Of a stretch of DNA of 64,000 bases, positions 42,765 through 49,701 are shown piece after piece (the first letter of the stretch is position 1; each line of letters starts with the position of its first letter). Made by a program: the position numbers and the translations under genes. The DNA lies in contig NZ_JARVWW010000011.1 of assembly GCF_029846715.1 (NCBI RefSeq), forward strand, positions 62,001-126,000, in the 5' to 3' direction. The DNA is from Bradyrhizobium nivariense. Lineage in GTDB: Bacteria > Pseudomonadota > Alphaproteobacteria > Rhizobiales > Xanthobacteraceae. Under the pieces are notes generated by a model. It saw only the letters and a program-made list of their open reading frames with translations. It made no database searches and was not told the DNA's origin.

Positions 42765-43466
42765 ATGAACGCCGCCTCCTACGTCATTCCGCTCCCAACT
42801 CAGCCGTCGCTTCCCGTCGTCGGAGAGTCCGGCCGTTATCCGGTGCGCCGCATCTGGTGCGTCGGCCGCAACTATCTCGAGCACATCCGCGAGATGGGCA
42901 ATGACGAGCGCGCCCCGCCGTTCTTCTTCGCCAAGCACGCCGACATGCTGGTGCCCGATGGCGCCACCATTCCCTATCCGCCGCTGACCAAGGATTTGCA
43001 CCACGAGGTCGAGCTGGTCGTCGCGATGAAGAGCGGCGGGCTCAACATTCCCGCCGACAAGGCGCTCGACCATGTCTATGGCTATGCAGTCGGCATCGAC
43101 CTGACCCGCCGCGACCTCCAGATCGCCTCGCGCAAGAAGGAGCGTCCCTGGGAGATCGGCAAGTCGTTCGACTATTCGGCGCCCTGCTCCGCGGTGCAGC
43201 CGGCATCCAAGATCGGCCATCCCGCCAAGGGCAAGATCTGGCTCACGGTCAACGGCAAGGAAGCGCAGAAGGGCGATCTAACCGAGCTGATCTGGAACGT
43301 GCCCGAGATCATCTGGCAGCTCTCGCAACAGGTGAAGCTCGCCGCCGGCGACATCATCATGACGGGTACCCCGGCCGGCGTGTCGCAGCTCCAGCCCGGC
43401 GACAAGCTCGAATGCGGCGTCGACGGCGTCGGCACGCTGAAGGTCTCGATCGGCCAGCCGGAGTAA
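42765..43466 (+). CDS. Fumarylacetoacetate hydrolase-family protein
   Basis: A 233-residue member of the FAH/HpaG superfamily (acylpyruvase or 2-hydroxyhepta-diene-dioate isomerase type). WCVGRNYLEHIREMG (~27-41), PPFFFAKHADMLVP, the metal ligands in HHEVELVVAM (E-x-E, ~76-85) and YAVGIDLTRRDLQ (D, ~98-110), GKSFDYSAPC, and GDIIMTGTPAGV (~199-210) are all present. It probably hydrolyses a beta-diketo acid such as acylpyruvate in the cytoplasm. It follows the ABC exporter by 35 bases, and a terminator closes the transcript. Confidence 0.88.
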   Translation: MNAASYVIPLPTQPSLPVVGESGRYPVRRIWCVGRNYLEHIREMGNDERAPPFFFAKHADMLVPDGATIPYPPLTKDLHHEVELVVAMKSGGLNIPADKALDHVYGYAVGIDLTRRDLQIASRKKERPWEIGKSFDYSAPCSAVQPASKIGHPAKGKIWLTVNGKEAQKGDLTELIWNVPEIIWQLSQQVKLAAGDIIMTGTPAGVSQLQPGDKLECGVDGVGTLKVSIGQPE

Positions 43467-43488
43467 ATTATACGGCGATTGAAAATCG

Positions 43489-43517
43489 AAAGGCCCCGGA
43501 CCTGTCCGGGGCCTTTT
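43489..43517 (+). terminator. Rho-independent terminator after the FAH-family gene
   Basis: AAAGGCCCCGGA, CCTG, TCCGGGGCCTTTT; a perfect 12-base stem with flanking A- and T-runs, 23 bases past the stop. The symmetry lets it serve the convergent gene at 43544 too. Confidence 0.9.
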
Positions 43518-43543
43518 GCATTTCGATGGCGGACGATGCCGAT

Positions 43544-44050
43544 CTACCAGGCCTTCACCGGCCGATCGGCGTGGCTTGCCTGCGGCACACCGCGATTGAG
43601 CGACATATGGGAATGCACACAGAGCCAACCATCGCCATTTCTTGAAAATACCATCGTGGCCCGGCCGGGGCGCGGAAACGCGCTGCCATCGGGATGATAG
43701 CCCGTGCTCGTCCACGGCGCGATCACGGTCGCCATCGTGCCGTCAGGCGATGCCAGGATCGAGGCCTGGTCGATGACGAAACGGAAGTCGGCCGTCTTCG
43801 GCCAGACGTTGTCCCATTGTGTCGTGACCCATTGGTCGAGGCCGGGGATGACGTCGTTGTGCGTGCCGAAGGCCAGCACATCCGGATGGAACAGCGGCCG
43901 TGCCGAGGCATAGTCGACCTCGCGGACATAGCCCGCGAAGGTCTCCAGCCATTGGCGAAAGAACTGCGTGATCTCGGTATTCGCGGTCGGCAAGGAGGCC
44001 ATCGCCTGCTCCATATTCGGCAACTCAATCGCAGCAATCTTTGTTGCCAT
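43544..44050 (-). CDS. SnoaL/NTF2-like protein
   Basis: A 168-residue cone-fold protein of the nuclear transport factor 2 superfamily. The helix FFRQWLETFAGYVREVDYASARPLF is followed by HPDVLAFGTHNDVIPGLDQW, the curved sheet (TVIAPWTSTGYHPDGSAFPRPGRATMVFSR, the block I quote only as ATVIAPWTSTGYHPDG), and a closing WLCVHSHMSLNRG. Such proteins are isomerases, hydrolases or binding proteins, often acting on polyketides or steroids; here there is no substrate clue. It is convergent with the FAH gene, which could mean related catabolism but not co-transcription. The start at 44050 has no strong ribosome site. Confidence 0.72.
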   Translation of the reverse strand: MATKIAAIELPNMEQAMASLPTANTEITQFFRQWLETFAGYVREVDYASARPLFHPDVLAFGTHNDVIPGLDQWVTTQWDNVWPKTADFRFVIDQASILASPDGTMATVIAPWTSTGYHPDGSAFPRPGRATMVFSRNGDGWLCVHSHMSLNRGVPQASHADRPVKAW

Positions 44051-44134
44051 GGGGCGAGCCGTCCAGCAAGATATGTGGAGAGCACCGGTGGAGATCGATC
44101 AATGGACCCGGGCCGATTTCATGGAGCCAGACTC

Positions 44135-44677
44135 ATGAGACGCCTTCTCCTGCTCGCGGCCACACTAATCATCTCGTGCAACGCCGCCAGCTCGCAATCC
44201 AGTCAGCCCTATGCTGGCCTTGAGCAGCGCCCCATCAAGGCGCTGTCGCACCAGCAGGTCGACGATCTTCGAGCTGGACGTGGCATGGGCCTGGCGCTTG
44301 CCGCCGAACTCAATGGATATCCCGGTCCGAGCCATGTTCTTGAGTTCGGTGATCGGCTTGACTTGACCGCGGATCAGCGCATCGAGGTTCAGCGCCTCAT
44401 CGATGCCATGAAGCAAGAGGCAGTCCCGCTGGGTAACAAGTTAGTCGAGCAGGAAACGGAGTTGGACCGGCTCTTCTCTGCCCGTGTCGTGACGTCGGAG
44501 TCCCTCAAAGCGACCCTCGTTGCTATTGCGGAAACCCAGGCACTGCTCCGCGAAAGCCACCTCAAATATCATCTGTCGACAACCGCCTTGCTCGATCAGA
44601 GCCAAATGCAGCGATACGCGGAGCTGCGAGGTTACCAACGCCCCGATAGCTCCGAAGGACACAAGCACCATCACTAG
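44135..44677 (+). CDS. Periplasmic Spy/CpxP-like protein with C-terminal His tail
   Basis: A 180-residue exported protein. A lipoprotein-like or Sec signal covers ~1-21 (LLAATLIISCNAAS; the Cys at 15 is a possible lipidation site, though the lipobox is poor). The rest is helical: LSHQQVDDLRAGRGMGLA, DRLDLTADQRIEVQRLIDAMK (the LTxxQ motif as LTADQR, ~80-85), and a second LLDQSQMQRYAELRG near the end. This is the pattern of CpxP/Spy chaperones and metal-sensing relatives. The protein ends HKHHH, which could bind Cu, Zn or Ni. The ATG at 44135 starts the signal peptide. Confidence 0.65.
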   Translation: MRRLLLLAATLIISCNAASSQSSQPYAGLEQRPIKALSHQQVDDLRAGRGMGLALAAELNGYPGPSHVLEFGDRLDLTADQRIEVQRLIDAMKQEAVPLGNKLVEQETELDRLFSARVVTSESLKATLVAIAETQALLRESHLKYHLSTTALLDQSQMQRYAELRGYQRPDSSEGHKHHH

Positions 44678-44683
44678 ACGCGA

Positions 44684-45613
44684 TCACCGTAGCGCCGACA
44701 TCACGATCAGGCCGAGGATCAGCGCCGTCAGCGAATATTTCAGCGTGTAGTAGACGTTGCGATTCCATTCCTTGACCTTGCGGCTCGCAAGATGGATCTC
44801 GTAGAGCTTGCCGAACACCTTGTTGAGCACGCCGACACTCTCGCCGTCGACGTTCTGGGTTGCCGACGCCTTGACGATGTGGTGGCTGACCCAGCGGTTG
44901 ATCGCGGTCATGAAGCCGTACTTCATCGGGCGCTCGACGTCGCAGAACAGGATGATGCGGTTGACGTCGGTGGCATTCTCCGCGCTGTGGATGAAGGTCT
45001 CGTCGAACATGAAGGCCTCGCCGTCGCGCCAGACGCATTCGACGCCGTCGACCAGGATGCGGCACTTGTTCGAGTTCGGCGTGACCAAGCCGAGGTGGTA
45101 GCGCAGCGAGCCTGCGAAGGGATCGCGATGCGCGCCGAGCTTGCCGCCCGGCGGCAGCATCGCAAACATCGCGCCATGCACAATCGGGATCGAGTTGAGC
45201 AGCTCCACCGTCTTCGGGCACAGCGTGCGCGCCGAGGGCAGGAAGTCGTCGTACCATTTCAGGTAAAACCGCTTCCAGCCGCTCTTGAAGAACGAGTAGA
45301 AACCCCAATCGTTGTTCTTCGCCGCCGCGCGAATGAAGCCTTCGTCGAACAGGCGAACGGCCTCGTCGCGAATGGTCTCCCAATTCTCGCTGAGCGGTTT
45401 CAGCTCCGGAAACTGATCGACCGGGATCACCGGCCTGTTCGGCACCGCCGAGCCCGCATACATCAGCACATTGTAGGGCGACAGATAGGTGGAGTGATCG
45501 CCGAGCTGGCGCGCGAAGCGCAGCCGCTGCTTGCCGCGGAAATGGATGTAAATCGTCGATGCCGCCAGCACATAGAGAATGACGAGTTGCGGCGCAAAAA
45601 GCTGTTTTAACAT
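44684..45613 (-). CDS. lpxO: LpxO-type aspartyl/asparaginyl beta-hydroxylase family
   Basis: A 309-residue Fe(II)/2-oxoglutarate oxygenase with an N-terminal membrane helix (~9-25) and a second hydrophobic segment at the C-terminus (~288-306). The iron ligands are in GAHRDPFAG (His/Asp, ~158-166) and FDETFIHSAEN (His, ~201-211); the 2-oxoglutarate-binding arginine is likely in NRIILFCD. LpxO hydroxylates the 2 position of a lipid A secondary fatty acid at the inner membrane. It lies just outside the LPS region and converges with the His-tailed gene (6 bases between stops). Confidence 0.85.
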   Translation of the reverse strand: MLKQLFAPQLVILYVLAASTIYIHFRGKQRLRFARQLGDHSTYLSPYNVLMYAGSAVPNRPVIPVDQFPELKPLSENWETIRDEAVRLFDEGFIRAAAKNNDWGFYSFFKSGWKRFYLKWYDDFLPSARTLCPKTVELLNSIPIVHGAMFAMLPPGGKLGAHRDPFAGSLRYHLGLVTPNSNKCRILVDGVECVWRDGEAFMFDETFIHSAENATDVNRIILFCDVERPMKYGFMTAINRWVSHHIVKASATQNVDGESVGVLNKVFGKLYEIHLASRKVKEWNRNVYYTLKYSLTALILGLIVMSALR

Positions 45614-45745
45614 CTCCCCGATCCCCGGTGATCCAACCGGGGACGTGATCTACCCCGACGCGGCCCGAGCGGCAAGATATTCACCGCTGGGTTGCAATCA
45701 CGCTCGGGAGATTAGGACGGGAACTTGAGGCCGAAACGAGCCGAA

Positions 45746-45901
45746 TCAGACCCGCGACAGCGCCTGGAGGCCCTTGAAGGTCAGGCGCTTGGGGTCGGTG
45801 ACGCCGGCGAGATAGAGGCGGCGGATGAAGGCGATGACGGCGTCGCGGTCGCAATCGGTCAGCGCGACGACGGCGTCGACCGCTATTTTCTGGGCTTCCA
45901 T
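45746..45901 (-). CDS. 51-residue conserved-looking small protein
   Basis: A complete small frame, beginning MEAQKIAVDAVVALTDCDRD and ending KGLQALSRV. It has third-position GC preference like its neighbours and a ribosome-binding site (gaggtgag) just before the ATG at 45901. The middle is a predicted amphipathic helix (DAVIAFIRRLYLAGV) and the end is basic. No signal peptide or membrane segment is present. A CtrA-type box lies 54 bases upstream. It could be in one transcript with lpxO (132 bases downstream). I recognise no family. Confidence 0.65.
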   Translation of the reverse strand: MEAQKIAVDAVVALTDCDRDAVIAFIRRLYLAGVTDPKRLTFKGLQALSRV

Positions 45902-45954
45902 TGGGCTCACCTCGGCCTTGCGAGTAACCCCGGCCGAGACAGGCTAGGACTCCG

Positions 45955-45975
45955 CGGTTAATCCGGCGTTAACCG
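45955..45975 (-). promoter_or_regulatory. CtrA-type box (TTAA-N7-TTAAC) upstream of the 51-codon gene
   Basis: CGGTTAA, TCCGGCG, TTAACCG: a perfect 7-base inverted repeat that matches the TTAA-N7-TTAAC CtrA consensus on both strands. It ends 54 bases before the ATG at 45901 and 72 bases from the stop of the LysR gene. This is consensus-based; CtrA is a cell-cycle regulator in alphaproteobacteria. Confidence 0.55.
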
Positions 45976-46046
45976 TTCGGGCAGCATCGCCGATTCCGCC
46001 GAGCGGCCGTATACGCAAAACAACGCATTGCCGAGCGCGCAGCGGC

Positions 46047-46970
46047 TCAACGCGCACCGATGCTCTTCTTCAGCAGCGCAAACTGCTTCTTCAGCCTAGG
46101 CACGGCGAAGTCGGTGAAGGCTCGCACTTTGGGCACCGAGAGCCGGCCCTGCGGGCAGATCAAATGCGCGGGCATCTCCGGATCCTCGTCGCCGGCCAGC
46201 ACGATCTCGAGCTCGCCGCGCGCGACCTGCTCGCCCACCTGGTACGAATACATTCGCGCGACACCGCGCCCGGCGACGGCCGAGGCCACCGCCGCATAGG
46301 TGCTGTTGACGACGAGGCGCGGCGTGAACTGCACCGTGCGGGCAGCCGACGAGCCGGCCTGCGGCGCAAAGGTCCAGGAATTGGGAAGGTGCGCCATCGC
46401 GACGATCTGGTGCTTGGCGAGATCGCCGGGCTCGGTGATGCGCGGGTGCTGCTTGAGATAGCGCGGTGATGCCACCACGACGCGGCTGATCTCGCCGACC
46501 CGCATCGCGACCATCGCCGAATCCGCGAGATGGCCGATGCGAAGCGCGACGTCGACACCCTCCTCGATCAGATTGACCGCGCGATCGAACAGCAGGAGTT
46601 TTGCCGACACGGTCGGACAGGCGTCGAGAAACGCATCGAGGATCGGCCGCAGCACCATCTCGCCCGACACCACGGGGGCGGTGATCGTGAGCAGGCCGCG
46701 GGGTGCCGTGCGCGGTCCGGCCGCGATGTCGTCGGCCTCCTCCAACTCGGTGAGCACGCGGCGACAGATCGCGACATAGCGCTCGCCCTCCTCGCTCAGC
46801 TTGATCGAACGTGTCGTCCGGTACAGCAGCTCGGCACCGACCCGCTCCTCCAGGAAGGCAATGGCGCGGCTCACCGCCGCCGGCGAACGGCCAAGCTTGC
46901 GTCCCGCGGCCGCGAGGCTGCCCTCGTCCACCGCAAGGACGAACACCTTCATCGCATCCAGACGATCCAT
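46047..46970 (-). CDS. LysR-family transcriptional regulator
   Basis: A 307-residue LysR protein. The N-terminal winged HTH covers ~1-65: MDRLDAMKVFVLAVDEGSLAAAG, then GRSPAAVSRAIAFLEERVGAELLYRTTRS (quoted as SPAAVSRAIAFLEERVG, ~28-44). The effector domain starts near 90 (RGLLTITAPVVSGEMVL) with ALRIGHLADSAMVAMRVG inside. It is close to the LysR subgroup (DSD/CrgA-like) that often controls a divergent oxidoreductase. Here it is divergent from the SDR/tautomerase pair, with 210 bases between starts, so it probably regulates them. Confidence 0.9.
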   Translation of the reverse strand: MDRLDAMKVFVLAVDEGSLAAAGRKLGRSPAAVSRAIAFLEERVGAELLYRTTRSIKLSEEGERYVAICRRVLTELEEADDIAAGPRTAPRGLLTITAPVVSGEMVLRPILDAFLDACPTVSAKLLLFDRAVNLIEEGVDVALRIGHLADSAMVAMRVGEISRVVVASPRYLKQHPRITEPGDLAKHQIVAMAHLPNSWTFAPQAGSSAARTVQFTPRLVVNSTYAAVASAVAGRGVARMYSYQVGEQVARGELEIVLAGDEDPEMPAHLICPQGRLSVPKVRAFTDFAVPRLKKQFALLKKSIGAR

Positions 46971-47180
46971 ACGCCTCCCACCAGCCCCACGGGGGGCCGA
47001 TTCAAGCTAGGCGTTCGCTCCTGCCACGACAACCACCGCCGGGCGCCGGTCCGGCATTCGTTCGCGCCGCGAAAGAGTGTCTGCCGGACAGCGCATATTC
47101 GCAGCCGGGCCGGCGCGGCGTACCTCAGCGGGCAAGCCAGCCGCTACTCGCAGTTCTCAAGGCAACAACAGGAGCCCGTC

Positions 47181-47891
47181 ATGGGTATCGAACAGAAGGT
47201 CGCCATCATCACCGGCGCATCGCAGGGCATCGGCGCCGCCCTGGTCCAGGGTTTTCGCGATCGCAACTATCGCGTCGTCGCAACGGCACGCTCCATCAAG
47301 CCGTCGGGCGATGACGATGTCCTCGCCATTGCCGGCGACATCGCCGACCGGAGCACCGCCGAGCGCGTGGTCTCGCAAGCCGTCGCCCGCTTCGGCCGGG
47401 TCGATACGCTGGTCAACAACGCCGGCATCTTCGTCGCAAAGCCGTTCACGCAGTACACCGCGGAGGACTATGCGGCGGTGATGGGCACCAACGTCGCAGG
47501 CTTCTTCCACGTCACGCAGCTTGCCATCGCCGAGATGGAGAAGCAGGGTTCCGGCCACGTCGTCCAGATCACCACCACGCTGGTCGATCAGGCCAATTCG
47601 AACGTGCCCTCGGTGCTGGCCTCGCTGAGCAAGGGCGGGTTGAACGCCGCGACGAAATCTCTGGCGATAGAGTATGCCAAGCGCGGTATTCGCGTGAACG
47701 CGGTGTCGCCCGGCATCATCAAGTCGCCGATGCATCCCGTCGCGACGCACGCGCAGCTCGGCGCGCTGCACCCGATGGGCCGTATGGGCGAGATGTCCGA
47801 TATCGTCGATGCCGTGCTCTATCTCGAGCAGGCCAGCTTCGTCACCGGAGAAATCCTGCATGTCGACGGCGGCCAGAGCGCCGGCCACTGA
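47181..47891 (+). CDS. SDR-family protein lacking the catalytic tyrosine
   Basis: A 236-residue classical-SDR-sized protein. Cofactor motifs are normal: TGASQGIG (~11-18), DIAD, NNAGIF (~79-84). The active-site region reads HVVQITTTLVDQA ... VPSVLASLSKGGLNAATKS: Lys151 is present, but the tyrosine four residues before it is Ala147 and the usual serine is a threonine. The C-terminus (VTGEILHVDGGQSAGH) is canonical. It may therefore be a non-dehydrogenase, a binding protein, or use other residues. The ATG at 47181 follows an acaggag site; the tautomerase gene follows by 16 bases. Confidence 0.88.
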   Translation: MGIEQKVAIITGASQGIGAALVQGFRDRNYRVVATARSIKPSGDDDVLAIAGDIADRSTAERVVSQAVARFGRVDTLVNNAGIFVAKPFTQYTAEDYAAVMGTNVAGFFHVTQLAIAEMEKQGSGHVVQITTTLVDQANSNVPSVLASLSKGGLNAATKSLAIEYAKRGIRVNAVSPGIIKSPMHPVATHAQLGALHPMGRMGEMSDIVDAVLYLEQASFVTGEILHVDGGQSAGH

Positions 47892-47907
47892 ACGCAGGAG
47901 AAACACG

Positions 47908-48144
47908 ATGCCCATCGTCACCATTCAAGTGACCCGCGAGGGAACGACGCCGGGAGCGGCGTCGCTCACCGCGGAGGAGAAGGCCGCGCTGATCGAGGGA
48001 TCGAGCCAGCTGCTGCTCGAAATCCTCGGCAAGCCGCTCGATTCCACCTTCGTCGTGATTGAGGAAGTCGACACGGGCAATTGGGGCTGGGGCGGCCTGC
48101 CCGTGCCGGAATTTCGGCGCCGCCGCGCGGCCCAGACAGAATGA
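47908..48144 (+). CDS. Tautomerase (4-oxalocrotonate tautomerase family)
   Basis: A 78-residue small enzyme. It starts MPIVTIQVTREG, so Pro1 (after Met removal) can be the catalytic base, and FVVIEEVDTGNWGWGG contains the second conserved part. These proteins convert enol to keto forms in catabolism of unsaturated acids. It is slightly longer than the 62-residue type member because of the C-terminal PVPEFRRRRAAQTE. A ggag site is present before the ATG. It is translated with the SDR gene and opposed by LysR, which suggests one catabolic function. The frame stays open for 30 codons beyond the stop (see 48145-48237). Confidence 0.85.
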   Translation: MPIVTIQVTREGTTPGAASLTAEEKAALIEGSSQLLLEILGKPLDSTFVVIEEVDTGNWGWGGLPVPEFRRRRAAQTE

Positions 48145-48237
48145 TCCGCGCGGCACGCTGCGCAGGGCTTGCAGCAGACCTGGTATGGCCTCGGCGTTCT
48201 GTCGGCCCTGCTGACGTTTGCGATCTGGTGGAATTGA
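48145..48237 (+). other. In-frame membrane-like tail directly after the tautomerase stop
   Basis: The tautomerase frame continues past its TGA for 30 codons to the next TGA at 48235-48237. The tail ends in a single hydrophobic segment (TWYGLGVLSALLTFAIWWN). There is no start codon of its own. It may be a remnant of another gene, or the C-terminal anchor of an ancestral longer tautomerase; stop-codon read-through is possible but untested. Confidence 0.35.
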
Positions 48238-48286
48238 TCTGCGGACGCAAAGGATGATGCTGCGCGCGCCACGCAGGCGAGTGGCG

Positions 48287-48928
48287 CTACCTCGCACCGG
48301 GCTTTGTCATGTTTTGAGCAAGCAATCTCAGCAACTCGGTTTGCTTCAGGACCAACTCACATTGCTTTCGCGCATGCGTGCTCGACAGCTCAACCAACTC
48401 CGCCAGCGTTCGCGCACGGCCCAACTCCCGCGCATACTCCAAAGTCGCGCCAGCATTCACTTTCATCAGTTCGAGCACGACGGCGCGACACTCAGCTGCC
48501 GTTCCAATCGCCTCGATAAGGTGGCTTTCCGCGGCGGCGGCTCCTCCAGACTCCGACGTCCCACCGGCTAGCCGTGGCTTGGCGATGTCCTTGGCATAAT
48601 CCAGAGCAGCTTGAGCACCAGCCTTCATGCCGTCCAAGGCATGGTCCTGAAAATCCTTGGCCATGTCCAGGATGAGATCAGTGGTGGTGCTGCTCGGAGG
48701 TTCAGGGCTTGCAACGATGACGCTGGCCGCTTCCTGTGCCGGAGCGGTCATCGGAGCAGGCGCTGTTTGCGCGATCTGCGGCGCATCTTGGAGGAAGACG
48801 GTGACCGAGCCCGGGGGCATCGCCAAGCCCTCGTCGACGGCGCGGCTCACTTCCGCCGTCAGCTCCACCAGCGAGCGACGCCTGGCGCGTGCAACGTCAG
48901 CAGGCTGTCTTGAGCGCGGCTTGCCCAT
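48287..48928 (-). CDS. Phasin-family protein with basic N-terminus
   Basis: A 213-residue protein (215 if the ATG at 48934 is used). Residues ~75-210 are alpha-helical and phasin-like: TTDLILDMAKDFQDHALDGM, split as DLILDMAKDFQDHA, then ELMKVNAGATLEYARELGRA (ELMKVNAGATLEYA) and LVELSSTHARKQCELVLKQ (LVELSSTHARKQCEL). Phasins coat polyhydroxyalkanoate granules. The first ~20 residues (GKPRSRQPADVARARRRS) are strongly basic and a Pro/Ala-rich linker follows. The start overlaps the ParA gene's end by about 30 bases, so they are co-translated. A GTGGAG site serves either ATG. Confidence 0.75.
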   Translation of the reverse strand: MGKPRSRQPADVARARRRSLVELTAEVSRAVDEGLAMPPGSVTVFLQDAPQIAQTAPAPMTAPAQEAASVIVASPEPPSSTTTDLILDMAKDFQDHALDGMKAGAQAALDYAKDIAKPRLAGGTSESGGAAAAESHLIEAIGTAAECRAVVLELMKVNAGATLEYARELGRARTLAELVELSSTHARKQCELVLKQTELLRLLAQNMTKPGAR

Positions 48929-49559
48929 GATCATTCGACTCCACGATGAGGCGCTCCGAGATCCAATCCCATAGGGCCACAATTTCCTCCGCGGCTTTTC
49001 CCTCCGGCGCGAATTCGGTCACGCCCAGCCCTGCCCCGAGCGCATCCTGGTGGTCGTTACGCTGCCCAATGAAGGGGAGCGCAAGCACGCCGAGCGAGTT
49101 GAGTGACGTGGCAGCTTCACTCAGCCGGCAACCCCGTGTGGGCGTCTGATTGAGGATGAAGGCAAACCGGCGATTGATCCTGCGAATAGCAATCAGCGTA
49201 GGTATTGCGGCTTCGATATCGGCCGGGCTCGGACGCGCCGGGATGAGACAAAGATCGGCACTGGCAATGGCGCGCGTTGCCAAGGCATTGTTCGTGGCGG
49301 CTGTATCGATGATTGCGAGCCAGACCCCTTCGGCATGGAGGCGGGATATCACCGGTTCGATTTCGGCGGGATCGGCAACGCAATCGACACGCGGATACGA
49401 ACCAGCTCGCCGCTCTTTCCACTTCGAGATCGTGCCTTGTGCGTCCGCTTCAATGAGAGCGACGCGCTCTCCGCGCTGCATCGCTGCTACCGCCAATCCA
49501 GCGGACAGCGTACTCTTACCGCTTCCGCCTTTCTGCGTGACCAGAGCAAGGACGTACAT
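48897..49559 (-). CDS. ParA/MinD-family partition ATPase
   Basis: A 220-residue deviant Walker ATPase. The P-loop KGGSGKST (10-17) has the signature lysine K10; the Walker A' region is LIEADAQGTISKW (~41-53); Walker B is WLAIIDTAATNN (~88-99). It is short, with no N-terminal HTH, so it resembles orphan ParA/McdA proteins that move cargo over the nucleoid rather than plasmid ParA. No parB or parS lies nearby. The overlapping phasin gene is the obvious partner. I chose the ATG at 49559; the 6-codon extension to 49577 is possible. Confidence 0.85.
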   Translation of the reverse strand: MYVLALVTQKGGSGKSTLSAGLAVAAMQRGERVALIEADAQGTISKWKERRAGSYPRVDCVADPAEIEPVISRLHAEGVWLAIIDTAATNNALATRAIASADLCLIPARPSPADIEAAIPTLIAIRRINRRFAFILNQTPTRGCRLSEAATSLNSLGVLALPFIGQRNDHQDALGAGLGVTEFAPEGKAAEEIVALWDWISERLIVESNDHGQAALKTAC

Positions 49560-49701
49560 GTTCCGCGCTCTCCTCAAGACGGCAACAACGTGGAACTCAG
49601 ACGTCGCCGGAAATAATTTTCTTGCAACGCAACAATGCTACCCTAAGTCGCGATTCGCCTCAAGCGATCGCGAGCCTGCTCCGGTAACTTACGTAGCAAC
49701 A

